43,057 nt of DNA from Anaerolineae bacterium. Its GTDB lineage: Bacteria > Chloroflexota > Anaerolineae > Aggregatilineales > J027. The notes beneath the pieces are model-generated. The model worked only from the letters and a program-made list of their open reading frames with translations. It searched no databases and was not told where the DNA came from. The stretch lies in assembly GCA_019913005.1 (NCBI GenBank), contig JAIOHL010000320.1:1-43057 (forward strand). The letters are read 5' to 3'. Below are positions 25,628-34,198 of this stretch, one piece after another. Position 1 is the stretch's first letter. The number at the start of each line of letters is the position of its first letter. The translations under genes and the position numbers were made by a program.

Positions 25628-26263
25628 GTGGACATCAAGGAGCAACTTTTAGCCTATCTGGAAGGGACCCTCACTCCGGCTCAACGGCGCGAGGTCGTGC
25701 GGCGTTTGGCTACCTCGCATCAATGGCAGAATGAGCTAGAGGCCATCCAATATTCCCAATCTCAACTCAAGCGCGAAATGCCTGCGTTTGGCTGTCCTAC
25801 CCACAAGCAGTTAACCGCGCTGTTGCCGGATATATTGGAAAAATCCAAACACCCGTCACCTTTGCGCGAAAAAGTGGATTGGACACAGGGCGGGATGCTG
25901 TTGTGCATGATCGCGGTCATGTTGATGATGGTGCCTATCCTGATTCGGGCACAAACCGCTGTGCTGGCTTCGACCAATCTTAAAAATATTCCGGCGACCA
26001 CCAATACGCCTGCTGCCATTCGGGTCAACACGCTCGAAGTGCCCCGTGCAGTGGTCGCGTCGTCCAGCGGGGCGACTGTGGTCGAAGCAGTGGCCTATCG
26101 CATCCAAGCGGATTTTCAATATTGTGATCTGCGCACGGGACTCTTTTTGCCTATTTCACCCCGCACCCGCTCGGATGTCCGGGTGGTTGGGTTGACCCCT
26201 GCTCCTGTACCCGGTTCGACACTTGAACCAAGCCGCGAGGCCGCCGTTGAAACTCGTCAGTAA
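25628..26263 (+). CDS. Putative membrane-anchored anti-sigma factor
   Basis: 211 residues, start GTG two bases after the sigma-factor stop. The N-terminal segment LLAYLEGTLTPAQRREVVRRLATSHQWQNELEA (about 7-39) has the helix pattern of anti-sigma domains, but the zinc ligands of the ZAS type (HxxxCxxC) are missing. A single membrane helix is at about 88-106 and the remaining 105 residues would be outside, with no recognised sensor domain. Assignment rests on the pairing with the ECF gene, the N-terminal pattern and the single-pass topology. In the family model it would hold the sigma factor at the membrane until an external signal releases it. Confidence 0.7.
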   Translation: MDIKEQLLAYLEGTLTPAQRREVVRRLATSHQWQNELEAIQYSQSQLKREMPAFGCPTHKQLTALLPDILEKSKHPSPLREKVDWTQGGMLLCMIAVMLMMVPILIRAQTAVLASTNLKNIPATTNTPAAIRVNTLEVPRAVVASSSGATVVEAVAYRIQADFQYCDLRTGLFLPISPRTRSDVRVVGLTPAPVPGSTLEPSREAAVETRQ

Positions 26264-26276
26264 TTCGCCTTAAATC

Positions 26277-26285
26277 TGCTATACT
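26277..26285 (+). promoter_or_regulatory. Extended -10 promoter upstream of the Agl23-like gene
   Basis: TGCTATACT is a TGn-extended -10 (hexamer 26280-26285), nearly identical to TGCTATAAT at 6332-6340. It lies 14 bases after the anti-sigma stop, and the start site would be near 26292. This supports the ATG at 26327 as the translation start, since the in-frame TTG at 26285 would lie upstream of the transcript. Confidence 0.55.
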
Positions 26286-26326
26286 TGGACGACCATCTTA
26301 TACCAGAGAAGAACAATTTTCGACTT

Positions 26327-29300
26327 ATGGCAACATTAAACCCAACCGCCCAAAACGACGGGCCACCCGTCTTAGAAAAAGCCCTTCAGCGACTGTATAC
26401 GCTCAATTTTGAAACCATTGCTTACGTCATCATCTTTGCGGTGGCGGTCATCAGTCGGTTTTGGGATGTCGGCGCACGTGTCATGAGCCACGACGAAAGT
26501 CTCCACACCTACTATTCGTGGAAGCTATACGACGCAGGCGATTTTCAACATACCCCCCTGATGCACGGGCCAGTGATTTTCCATATGGTCGCGTTTTTCT
26601 ATTGGCTGTTTGGCCCCAGCGATTTTAGTGCCCGTGTCTACCCGGCGGTGCTGGGGGTGTTGTTGGTCATGTTCCCGCTGTTGTTTAGGCGTTGGATCGG
26701 CAAAACCGGGGCGATCATCACCAGCATCGGCCTGATTATCTCACCAATGATCTTGTTTCACAGCCGCTATATCCGTGAAGACATCCCGTCCGTTTTCTTC
26801 ACGCTGGTCATGTTCTATGGCATTATGCAGTACATAGATGGCGAAAAACCCCGTCGTCCGGTCTGGCTGGCGGTGATTGGCGGCGGGTTGCTGCTCTCCC
26901 TTGCCAGCAAAGAAGTCGCCTTCATGTATATTGCCATTATTGGTAGCTTCTTTACCCTCTATTGGGTGCTGCGGATCATCCAAGACCTGAATTTCAGACG
27001 TCAAATCTCAGTGGATGAGGTCTATGTACTCAATCCAACCATTGGCGATGAACAAGAGGTCGTCAAATCTACCCCGATTGAAACCCCTACCCCGCTTTGG
27101 CAATTGTTGTTTGGGCATGTGGTCACGCTCGCCTTTGCAGGCATTTTGGGGTATCTGGCAGGTCATCTATTGGGCATCTTTACCGAAGCGCTGCAACCGG
27201 GGAACATGTTGCTTGGCCCACTCAGTCTCACTCAAGGCCGATTTTTCACGCTGGTTTTTGCTGCCGTCTTTTTTATCTTGGCAGAATTGTTTGGCCCAAC
27301 ACGCGGGCTATTAGTCCTCTTCCTCGGTCGTGGCGCACGCCTCGTCAAAACCCGCCCCGAACCCAATGTCGCCCAAATGGTTGTCAATTTGCTGGCCGAC
27401 GCCCGCAGTACCATTATCTTGATTACAGCGGGGTTGGTGATTGGTGGGGTTTCGGCGCTGTGGGTCTTTAGCATTTTGGACATCATCAAGCCCGAAACTG
27501 TCTTTGAAGAATTCACCTTTGCCCAACGCATCCAAGAGCAGGCCGCCACTAACCCCAATATCATCAATGAGCTACCCGGCCCCGGCCAAAAAATGGAGGC
27601 CATTGATATTCGAGTTAGTGAAACCGAACTCGGCCACGCCGCGACATGGCTACTTGTCCCCATCGGCGTGATTTGTTTCCTGACCATCCTGATTGCCGCT
27701 CTCAAGACCCCGACCACTTTGCGATTTACACCGGGGGATGCGGCTGTTGTGATCGGTGGGGTAGCGCTCAACGTTATCGTGCTATTTTTGAATGTTGTCG
27801 GGCCAGATTTTGGTCTACCCAAAGCCGCCCTATGGATTTTGCTGCCCATTGATCTGCTCGTTGTGGCCTTCCTGCTGCGCCCTCCTTGGCAAGATGTCTT
27901 GATTATTTTCTTGGTTGCCACGATCTTTTTTGGGGTATTGTTGGTAGCTGAACGGCGCAGTTTGAAGACCGAGGAAGGCGAACAGCAGTCGCAATTTGCC
28001 GCCGACCCCAATGCCGCTGAGATTCAGCAGGATGTCCAACACCACAACAAATATATATGGTTCTCGTGGCTGGCGGGGACAATTATTACCGCAGCCGTAC
28101 TATTGACCCGCATGTTTACCAACTGGTGGGATTTCCTCAATCGCCAACCCGTCTTTGATGTTTTGATCGTGATTGGAACATTAGCGTTTCCGTGGTTGGC
28201 GGCCTTCCCGCTGTTTTGGGCAGGCTACACATTGGACGCCGCCCCACTCCCGGATGACACCTTTAAAGCCGCCATCTTGGTCGTCATTCCATTTTTCTTG
28301 GTCAGTGCCTCAGTTGGCTTGGCATGGAATTATCGGCTCTGGCCTATTCCGCTGGCGGTATTTGCTTTGTTATTTGTCGTCTTCTTCACGACCTTTTTTA
28401 CCAACGGCAATGGCGTCGGAACAGGTTTGATCGGCTCACTCGGTTATTGGCTAGAACAACAAGGGGTGCGGCGCGGTAGTCAACCGCAGTATTATTACAC
28501 CTTCCTTGAAATCCCGGTCTATGAATTTTTGCCGACCATCATTGCCAGTATCGCCGGGTTTGCGGGTCTATCAGGTCTGTTTGAATTCCGCCAAAAAGCC
28601 AACCGCTATATTCGGGAGGCCGCCTATCACCAAAACGCCCAATCCGTCGCGCAAAGTGAAGCCGCACTCACTCCCGAACAATCCCGTTCTCTCTATGAAA
28701 TGGTCGGCAGCGAAGGCGAAACCCTCACCAGCATCTCAACCGAACTGATTGAGCAGGCCGAACGCAGCTATTCTGCTGGCGAGACACAGCTAGGGTCTCC
28801 CACCGTCGCAACCAATGTAGCAAGCCCAGCCTCCCCAACCGAAGCAGTAGCTACGGATGAAAACGGAAACAATCCCGCCCTGCCCGATTTAAGCGATTGG
28901 TTGGCCGAGCATGGTGAAAATGGCAATTACAGCCTACCCAACTGGGCACGCCCCTATGACCATGACGAAGAAATGGCTAAACGCACAGATGGCGACCCGA
29001 CCTATTTAGGCGGCTTCCCCTTCTTGCAGTTCATGGGCTATTGGAGCGTGATGATTATCGTTGCCCTCACGATGGCAGGCGAAAAGATGCCTTGGTTGAC
29101 CACTCATATCAGCGTGCCATTGATATTTGTTGGTGGTGCTTATCTGGGAACGGTTATTGATAAAATCCGCTGGTCAAGTGTCAAAGCCAGTGGTTGGGTA
29201 TTGTTGGCCTTTGTCGTGCCCGTATTCCTAATTGCCCTTGAGCAGTTGTTGATGCCAGCCTTCACGGGGGGTACCGACCTACCATTTCAGGGCCGTTCCC

Positions 29301-31582
29301 AGATGGAATTGGAAGCCACCGGACAGTGGATCGCCGCGCTCATTGGCGTCATCATCACGGGATATTTCATTGTACAGTTGACCATCCAGACCGGGTTTGA
29401 ACAAGCCCGCAAACTCATCTTTGTTTCGGCGACCATTTTGCTGGCGGTTCTGACCGCACGGGTGGCGTGGCTCGCAGCCTACATCAATTATGACTACCCC
29501 ACCGAATTTATGGTCTATGCCCACTCCGGCCCAGCGGTCAAGACGGTCATGGAAGATGTTTACTATCTGGCCGAACGCCACCCCGACGGCATGAACATGC
29601 GCATTGTCTATGATGACGAATCGTCATGGCCCTTTACATGGTATCTGCGCGATTTCCGCAATTACGGCTTTATGGTTGGCGAGGCCACCACTGTCAGCAG
29701 CAACCCTGCCCAGTTAGACGGCGCGGAAGTGGTCATCGTTGGCAACAAGAAAAACGCCGAAGTCGAGCGTATTCTCGGCAAAGATTACTATCGCTTCGAC
29801 TACATCCGGTTGTGGTGGCCCATGCAGGCCTATTTCAATCTGGACTACAACCGCATCGCCAATCTTTTTGAATCCGACACCACCAACCCTGCCGCCAGCT
29901 ATTATCGGCGGGCCATTTGGGACATCTGGTGGGCACGCGACTACAAAGGCTATGGGCAGGCTGAATGTATTGAGCGGGATATGCGCCAATGTCTGATTGA
30001 AGGCAGTGAAGACACCTATGACCCAACCTGTATCCAGCGCATTACTGGCGAATGTGGTGCCGACAGCCGCTATAACGTTGAAAACTGGCCCGTCTCCGAC
30101 GCACTGTATGTCTACGTTCACAAAGATTTCGTCGCCACCATTTGGGACAGCGGCCTTGATGGGCAAAGTGTCACTGAACGGTTGGTTCCCGATCCCGAAA
30201 ACGTGGTTCAGCGCGAAGTGGTCCCCAGTGCCGCGTTTGGTCAAGGCGAAATAACCGAGCCGCGCGACATTGAAGTAGACGCCGATGGTAATCTGGTCGT
30301 CGCCGACAACAAGAATCGCCGTATTGCCATCTACTCCCCCGACGGCACATTCCTACGGGAAATGGGGGTTGGTCAACTCAATGAATTATGGGGTGTCGCG
30401 GTCAGTCCAGTGGATGGTAACATCTATGCCGCCGACACTTGGAATCATCGCATTGTCGTCTTTAACCCCGCCGGTGAATTGATTGATACCTATGGTCGTA
30501 ATGGGGTCATTGCGGATGGCACGGATTCAATCGAAGGTTTCTATGGCCCACGCGATGTCGCGGTTGATAAGAACGGGTTCATCTACGTGGCCGACACAGG
30601 CAACCATCGTATCCGCGTCTATGACCAAAATTGGAACTATATCCGCGACATTGGGTCACGGGGCACAGGCGCAGGGCAGCTTCAAGAACCTGTCGGCATC
30701 GCCATCCATCCAATTTCCGGCGAACTCTATATCGCTGAAACATGGAATCAGCGTGTCTCGGTCTTCAAGCGCGATGGCATCTATGTCCGCAGTTGGGATG
30801 TCAACATGTGGGAAGGGACGCAGTTCTCACCCAACCGTCCCTATCTAACCATTTCGCCGGATGGCACGCTCATTTTCGTGGGTGATATGGACAGCAGTGG
30901 TGGCAACAGTGGCCCGCGTATCGTCGGATATGATCTCAGTGGTCAAGCGATGATTGCCTTCAATGGGGGTCTCGCCGTAGACGCGAATAATCTCGATCAA
31001 AATGGCAATATCGCAGGCGTTTTGATTGTAGGGGGTCTGGCCTTTGGTCAAAACGGGCAACTTTATGTCGCCGACTCTGGCACATCGCGCATCGTGGTCT
31101 TCCCGCCGACGGGTGTCACGGGCAACCTCGCCCCCATCCAAGACCCCAGTTATGGCACGGGTGAGAACACCTCTACAGGGAGTGAAACCACGCAGGGCGA
31201 AACCTTCCTGACCACCGCCGACATGGAATTTTTGGATGCGTTTGGCCTATCCTATTGGCGTATCCTCAGCACGGGTGATTACGAAGGTTACAAGACCCTC
31301 TTCTGCCCGGAAGTGTTAAGTTATATTCCAAATCGAGATACCTTCCTCAACACCATCGCCAAGAATTATTTGGGCGTGAACGTAGATCAAACCGTCTCGG
31401 TGCCTGAAATTGTTGATGGCAAAGTTATCATCCGGTGGAGCGGCTACATTGTGCGTGGCGTCGGTTCCGGCAATGAACAGGTCGAAACGATCAACACCGT
31501 CGTGCCCCTCGAAATGCAGCGCAGTGGTGCGGGTTGGTATATCTGTCCCGAACAACCCGTTTTCCGTCCCGGTGGCGGTTGA
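26327..31582 (+). CDS. Agl23-type GT-C protein fused to an NHL beta-propeller and a C-terminal NTF2-like domain
   Basis: 1751 residues. The N-terminal GT39-like module carries MSHDESLHTYYSWKL (Asp56-Glu57) and a HTPLMHGPVIFH segment, the signature of TIGR03663/Agl23 proteins of Chloroflexi and archaea. Membrane helices continue to about residue 720, then a hydrophilic Ala/Ser/Glu-rich stretch (about 760-890), more helices (about 900-1050) and a soluble region. Residues about 1305-1600 contain at least five NHL-type repeats (PRDIEVDADGNLVVADNKNRRI, WGVAVSPVDGNIYAADTWNHRI, PRDVAVDKNGFIYVADTGNHRI and so on), enough for a beta-propeller. The last 110 residues (about 1640-1751) resemble an NTF2-like cup. 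The ATG at 26327 is preferred because a probable promoter lies at 26277-26285. Likely substrates are lipid-linked sugars; the propeller may bind glycan or protein outside the cell. Confidence 0.85.
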   Translation: MATLNPTAQNDGPPVLEKALQRLYTLNFETIAYVIIFAVAVISRFWDVGARVMSHDESLHTYYSWKLYDAGDFQHTPLMHGPVIFHMVAFFYWLFGPSDFSARVYPAVLGVLLVMFPLLFRRWIGKTGAIITSIGLIISPMILFHSRYIREDIPSVFFTLVMFYGIMQYIDGEKPRRPVWLAVIGGGLLLSLASKEVAFMYIAIIGSFFTLYWVLRIIQDLNFRRQISVDEVYVLNPTIGDEQEVVKSTPIETPTPLWQLLFGHVVTLAFAGILGYLAGHLLGIFTEALQPGNMLLGPLSLTQGRFFTLVFAAVFFILAELFGPTRGLLVLFLGRGARLVKTRPEPNVAQMVVNLLADARSTIILITAGLVIGGVSALWVFSILDIIKPETVFEEFTFAQRIQEQAATNPNIINELPGPGQKMEAIDIRVSETELGHAATWLLVPIGVICFLTILIAALKTPTTLRFTPGDAAVVIGGVALNVIVLFLNVVGPDFGLPKAALWILLPIDLLVVAFLLRPPWQDVLIIFLVATIFFGVLLVAERRSLKTEEGEQQSQFAADPNAAEIQQDVQHHNKYIWFSWLAGTIITAAVLLTRMFTNWWDFLNRQPVFDVLIVIGTLAFPWLAAFPLFWAGYTLDAAPLPDDTFKAAILVVIPFFLVSASVGLAWNYRLWPIPLAVFALLFVVFFTTFFTNGNGVGTGLIGSLGYWLEQQGVRRGSQPQYYYTFLEIPVYEFLPTIIASIAGFAGLSGLFEFRQKANRYIREAAYHQNAQSVAQSEAALTPEQSRSLYEMVGSEGETLTSISTELIEQAERSYSAGETQLGSPTVATNVASPASPTEAVATDENGNNPALPDLSDWLAEHGENGNYSLPNWARPYDHDEEMAKRTDGDPTYLGGFPFLQFMGYWSVMIIVALTMAGEKMPWLTTHISVPLIFVGGAYLGTVIDKIRWSSVKASGWVLLAFVVPVFLIALEQLLMPAFTGGTDLPFQGRSQMELEATGQWIAALIGVIITGYFIVQLTIQTGFEQARKLIFVSATILLAVLTARVAWLAAYINYDYPTEFMVYAHSGPAVKTVMEDVYYLAERHPDGMNMRIVYDDESSWPFTWYLRDFRNYGFMVGEATTVSSNPAQLDGAEVVIVGNKKNAEVERILGKDYYRFDYIRLWWPMQAYFNLDYNRIANLFESDTTNPAASYYRRAIWDIWWARDYKGYGQAECIERDMRQCLIEGSEDTYDPTCIQRITGECGADSRYNVENWPVSDALYVYVHKDFVATIWDSGLDGQSVTERLVPDPENVVQREVVPSAAFGQGEITEPRDIEVDADGNLVVADNKNRRIAIYSPDGTFLREMGVGQLNELWGVAVSPVDGNIYAADTWNHRIVVFNPAGELIDTYGRNGVIADGTDSIEGFYGPRDVAVDKNGFIYVADTGNHRIRVYDQNWNYIRDIGSRGTGAGQLQEPVGIAIHPISGELYIAETWNQRVSVFKRDGIYVRSWDVNMWEGTQFSPNRPYLTISPDGTLIFVGDMDSSGGNSGPRIVGYDLSGQAMIAFNGGLAVDANNLDQNGNIAGVLIVGGLAFGQNGQLYVADSGTSRIVVFPPTGVTGNLAPIQDPSYGTGENTSTGSETTQGETFLTTADMEFLDAFGLSYWRILSTGDYEGYKTLFCPEVLSYIPNRDTFLNTIAKNYLGVNVDQTVSVPEIVDGKVIIRWSGYIVRGVGSGNEQVETINTVVPLEMQRSGAGWYICPEQPVFRPGGG

Positions 31583-31591
31583 TTTTGGTAA

Positions 31592-31620
31592 GGGCGAGGC
31601 TTCCAACCTCGTCCTTTTTT
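31592..31620 (+). terminator. Rho-independent terminator after the Agl23-like gene
   Basis: GGGCGAGG (31592-31599) pairs with CCTCGTCC (31607-31614) with one G-T pair and a seven-base loop, followed directly by six T residues. It begins ten bases after the stop codon and should end the long glycan-gene transcript. Confidence 0.8.
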
Positions 31621-31660
31621 ATGCAAACATAAAATTTGCACAAAAATTTCCACCACCTGC

Positions 31661-31689
31661 TTGATTACATCTCAATAGAATTGTAGAAT
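31661..31689 (+). promoter_or_regulatory. Sigma-70-like promoter of the fmdB gene
   Basis: TTGATT (31661-31666) and TAGAAT (31684-31689) are separated by exactly 17 bases. The predicted start near 31696 leaves a leader of about 57 bases before the ATG at 31753. It lies between a terminator and fmdB in an AT-rich gap. Confidence 0.6.
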
Positions 31690-31752
31690 TTTAGGGTGTA
31701 TCATGTGCATGTGATATCTCGTCAGGTTAGTTAGAGTGATGGTGAAACGCCT

Positions 31753-32049
31753 ATGCCCTTATATGCCTATCAGTGTCGCACGTGCGGCCACGAATTTGAA
31801 ACCCGCCAAAGTTTTCATGATGCCCCGTTGACGGATTGCCCCAACTGCCAGACCAAAAACGCCGTCTTCCGCGTCATTCAAGCCGCTGGAGTGGTCTTCA
31901 AGGGTTCTGGTTGGTATATTACGGATAGCAAAGGCAAGAAAGACAGCGTGTTGGGCAACGCGAAGTCCAATAGCACTGCTTCAACGACAACCGAAACCAG
32001 CACCCCCGCTGAGACCAAAGCCAAACCCGCTGAGGCTGCCGCCGACTAA
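31753..32049 (+). CDS. FmdB family zinc-ribbon protein
   Basis: 98 residues. The N-terminal 50 residues are a classic FmdB/CxxC_CXXC_SSSS zinc ribbon: MPLYAYQCRTCGHEFE with Cys8 and Cys11, then DCPNCQ with Cys29 and Cys32, and the VFKGSGWYITD strand. The C-terminal 40 residues are a low-complexity Ser/Thr/Ala/Lys tail. FmdB was named from a formamidase operon regulator, but most members have no known role. GGTGA lies seven bases before the ATG. It is a single-gene unit with its own promoter and terminator. Confidence 0.92.
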   Translation: MPLYAYQCRTCGHEFETRQSFHDAPLTDCPNCQTKNAVFRVIQAAGVVFKGSGWYITDSKGKKDSVLGNAKSNSTASTTTETSTPAETKAKPAEAAAD

Positions 32050-32078
32050 CCCAACCAATTCCCGCATCGAATTTCGCT

Positions 32079-32105
32079 GCCTGAGAAACAATGCTCAGGC
32101 TTTTT
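32079..32105 (+). terminator. Rho-independent terminator of fmdB
   Basis: GCCTGAG (32079-32085) pairs perfectly with CTCAGGC (32094-32100) over an eight-base loop, followed by five T residues. It lies 30 bases after the fmdB stop and just before the end of the convergent TIR-FHA gene. Confidence 0.8.
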
Positions 32106-32108
32106 CGT

Positions 32109-33281
32109 TTATGCGCGAAATTGCAGCACTACCGACTTCCCCAAGCGGATCATGTCCCCATTCTCAATCGGCACAACCTCCCCCCGCAGCAAAGGCTTAT
32201 CATAAAACACCGTGCGTTCGCGGACATCCAAATTTTCTAGATAATAGCGGCCTGTCTCGTCATCTAAAAACACCATGCACTGACGCCTCGCAATCGCCCG
32301 ATCCCGCAACGGCACATCCACCTTTACCCCCCGCCCAACCGTCAGTGCAAAATCATCCATCGGCCAAATCTGCCCCACATCACGTTTGGCCTTGCTTTGG
32401 ATGACCTCCAAATAAACTTCCGGTATTTTGGCAGCCTCCTCAGTCTCAATATTGGCACGGGTTTGGGCCATTTGACGCCGCTGCTCAAGTCGCCACTGTC
32501 GTCGCTGGCGTTGGGTCACAATTCGCCCAATTAATGCGACGGCCACCACGACGATCAACAAGCTGACCAGCCACGCCTCAGCAGAAATTCCACCAGTCGT
32601 GGAGTCGCCCGATTGAGAGGCGGCAAAAAGCAGCAATACCACCAGTACCAACCCAATCAATATCCCAATCGTATTAAGAATCATTCGCAAAAACGTGGGT
32701 TTTGGGCGAGGGGGTAAAGGCTCTTCCGCTGGCTTCGGCTTAGAGGGGGTTGGAGGACGCCGAGGGGTGGCTGCGATTGGACGTGGTGTTGGTTCGGGTC
32801 GCGCCGCCCGACTTACCGCATCCGCCCGCGAGGATAATGGCTCTGAAATCGGCAAACTCTCACTGGCAGCACTTGGGGCAGGTCCAATCCATTTTTGCAA
32901 TTGCGCCATGCCATCCGGTTCTCGAAAATCAGCCCGACGCTGCCGGAGCAAATCAAATGGCATCCAATGTTCCGCCCCGGGGGGTGCATCGGGGACAATG
33001 CACGCAATGACCGGACGCCCTGTTCGCAAAAAAGGCCGCCACCACGCTTCAAATGCAGCGGCGGATTCCCCCAATGCACTTTCTTTGGAGACCACTGCCA
33101 ATAAATGCGTCGCTTTTTGCAACGCAGCCGCTGTTTTGCGCTGCAATATGGCATCTTCGGGGTCACTCTCCGGCGGCTCCATATACAGCGTATACCCGGC
33201 CTCACGCAGTTGTTGATGAAACCCTTGCGCCCATTCGGTATCAATCGGTGCATAAAGAAGAAATAATTTTGGGCTGGTCAT
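32109..33281 (-). CDS. Membrane-anchored TIR-FHA protein
   Basis: 390 residues. Residues 1-133 are a TIR/TIR_2-like domain: KLFLLYAPIDTEWAQGFHQQLREAGY (box 1 and helix A), THLLAVVSKESALGESAAAFEAWWRPFL with Glu78 at the position of the catalytic glutamate of NAD-cleaving TIR domains, and RPVIACIVPD. A Pro-rich linker (about 142-196) leads to two membrane helices (about 199-221 and 236-253), a basic/coiled segment (255-285), and a C-terminal FHA domain (about 303-390) with TVGRGVKVDVPL, RAIARRQCMV, DVRERTVFYD and NGDMIRLG. FHA domains bind phosphothreonine peptides. Both TIR and FHA ends would face the cytoplasm. Its start overlaps the methyltransferase stop by four bases and it is the last gene of a four-gene operon. 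NADase activity is not proven. Confidence 0.85.
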   Translation of the reverse strand: MTSPKLFLLYAPIDTEWAQGFHQQLREAGYTLYMEPPESDPEDAILQRKTAAALQKATHLLAVVSKESALGESAAAFEAWWRPFLRTGRPVIACIVPDAPPGAEHWMPFDLLRQRRADFREPDGMAQLQKWIGPAPSAASESLPISEPLSSRADAVSRAARPEPTPRPIAATPRRPPTPSKPKPAEEPLPPRPKPTFLRMILNTIGILIGLVLVVLLLFAASQSGDSTTGGISAEAWLVSLLIVVVAVALIGRIVTQRQRRQWRLEQRRQMAQTRANIETEEAAKIPEVYLEVIQSKAKRDVGQIWPMDDFALTVGRGVKVDVPLRDRAIARRQCMVFLDDETGRYYLENLDVRERTVFYDKPLLRGEVVPIENGDMIRLGKSVVLQFRA

Positions 33282-34198
33282 GTAATCAAACGCCCCACGA
33301 CCAACGCAGGCGTATCGGCGCGACGTAAAGTTTGGGCAATTTTGTTGACGGGATTCCCCATCGGCGTCACCCGTCGGCGCTCCACCTCAAGACCCACCTC
33401 GCGCATCACCTTCTCCGCTAGGCTGACCAAATCTGGCTTACCATTCGGATCGTCATCCAACAAATCCAGCATAACGACCAGATGCCCCCCCGGTTGCAGC
33501 AATTCAGCCGCCTCTCGTAACGTCCGTTCAGGTTGGGCATATTTCTCTAGGCTAAAACTAAACACCACCAGATCAAACACCTCGGTTTTAAATGGCAGGC
33601 TTTCCCACGCCGTCTGCACTCGCAAATACCGTGCATACGGATAGGTCGTCAACCCATATGGCCCAATGTGCTGACTCATCCCAATGGTATTAAAACCCGA
33701 TACATCGAGGCAGTAGGCGAACCAACCTGTGCTGTCCGAAATATCCAGCGCATACCCCATTGAACCAATCGGCAGCATTTCAGCATCTCGTCGCGCCGCT
33801 TCCAAAATACGCCAAAATTCCGCCGTGACATTCGCCCGCCGTTGCCAATAAAGCGCAGGCCACCCTGCCAATCCCGTTTGGGGTAGCTGCCGAAACGTAT
33901 CCACATCCGGTGGCAGCCATCCTTGTGCCTGAAACTTCTGGGCCATCGCCGACGATTCCTGATCGAAAGCGACGGTCTGTTTGGGTGTCACCAAACGATA
34001 CACCCCATCTTGGAGCGGATAGACATGCTTTGCGTCGTGCTCGCAGACAAGCCCACTACCCGTCTGGGTTAATGCGCTGCCATCCACCGGACAGCGTAAA
34101 AAAGAGAGATGAATACCCCCGCGCTTTTTGAGTCGTTCTTGGGTCAACTGGGGTGGGGTTGACCCATTACCATTTCCATATGAATATGAATCACCCAT
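33278..34198 (-). CDS. SAM-dependent methyltransferase with a Trm112-like N-terminus
   Basis: 306 residues. After a Gly/Ser-rich start, residues 31-70 (FLRCPVDGSALTQ ... CEHDAKHVYPLQDGVYRLV, Cys36 and Cys52 with His54/His58) resemble the zinc-binding head of RlmA-like or Trm112-type proteins, with some ligands missing. The methyltransferase domain follows from about residue 140: YALDISDSTGWFAYCLD is a degenerate motif I, FDLVVFSFSLEKYAQPERTLREAAELLQPGGHLVVML covers motifs II-III. The motif I loop lacks the usual GxGxG, so SAM binding is less certain. It overlaps the TIR-FHA gene by four bases and the small membrane protein by eight bases. A substrate cannot be named. Confidence 0.78.
   Translation of the reverse strand: MGDSYSYGNGNGSTPPQLTQERLKKRGGIHLSFLRCPVDGSALTQTGSGLVCEHDAKHVYPLQDGVYRLVTPKQTVAFDQESSAMAQKFQAQGWLPPDVDTFRQLPQTGLAGWPALYWQRRANVTAEFWRILEAARRDAEMLPIGSMGYALDISDSTGWFAYCLDVSGFNTIGMSQHIGPYGLTTYPYARYLRVQTAWESLPFKTEVFDLVVFSFSLEKYAQPERTLREAAELLQPGGHLVVMLDLLDDDPNGKPDLVSLAEKVMREVGLEVERRRVTPMGNPVNKIAQTLRRADTPALVVGRLIT

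Noticed and set aside
27232-28011. A 259-codon minus-strand open frame inside the Agl23-like gene
   Set aside because: Low-complexity Ser/Thr/Lys composition typical of the reverse of membrane-protein coding sequence.
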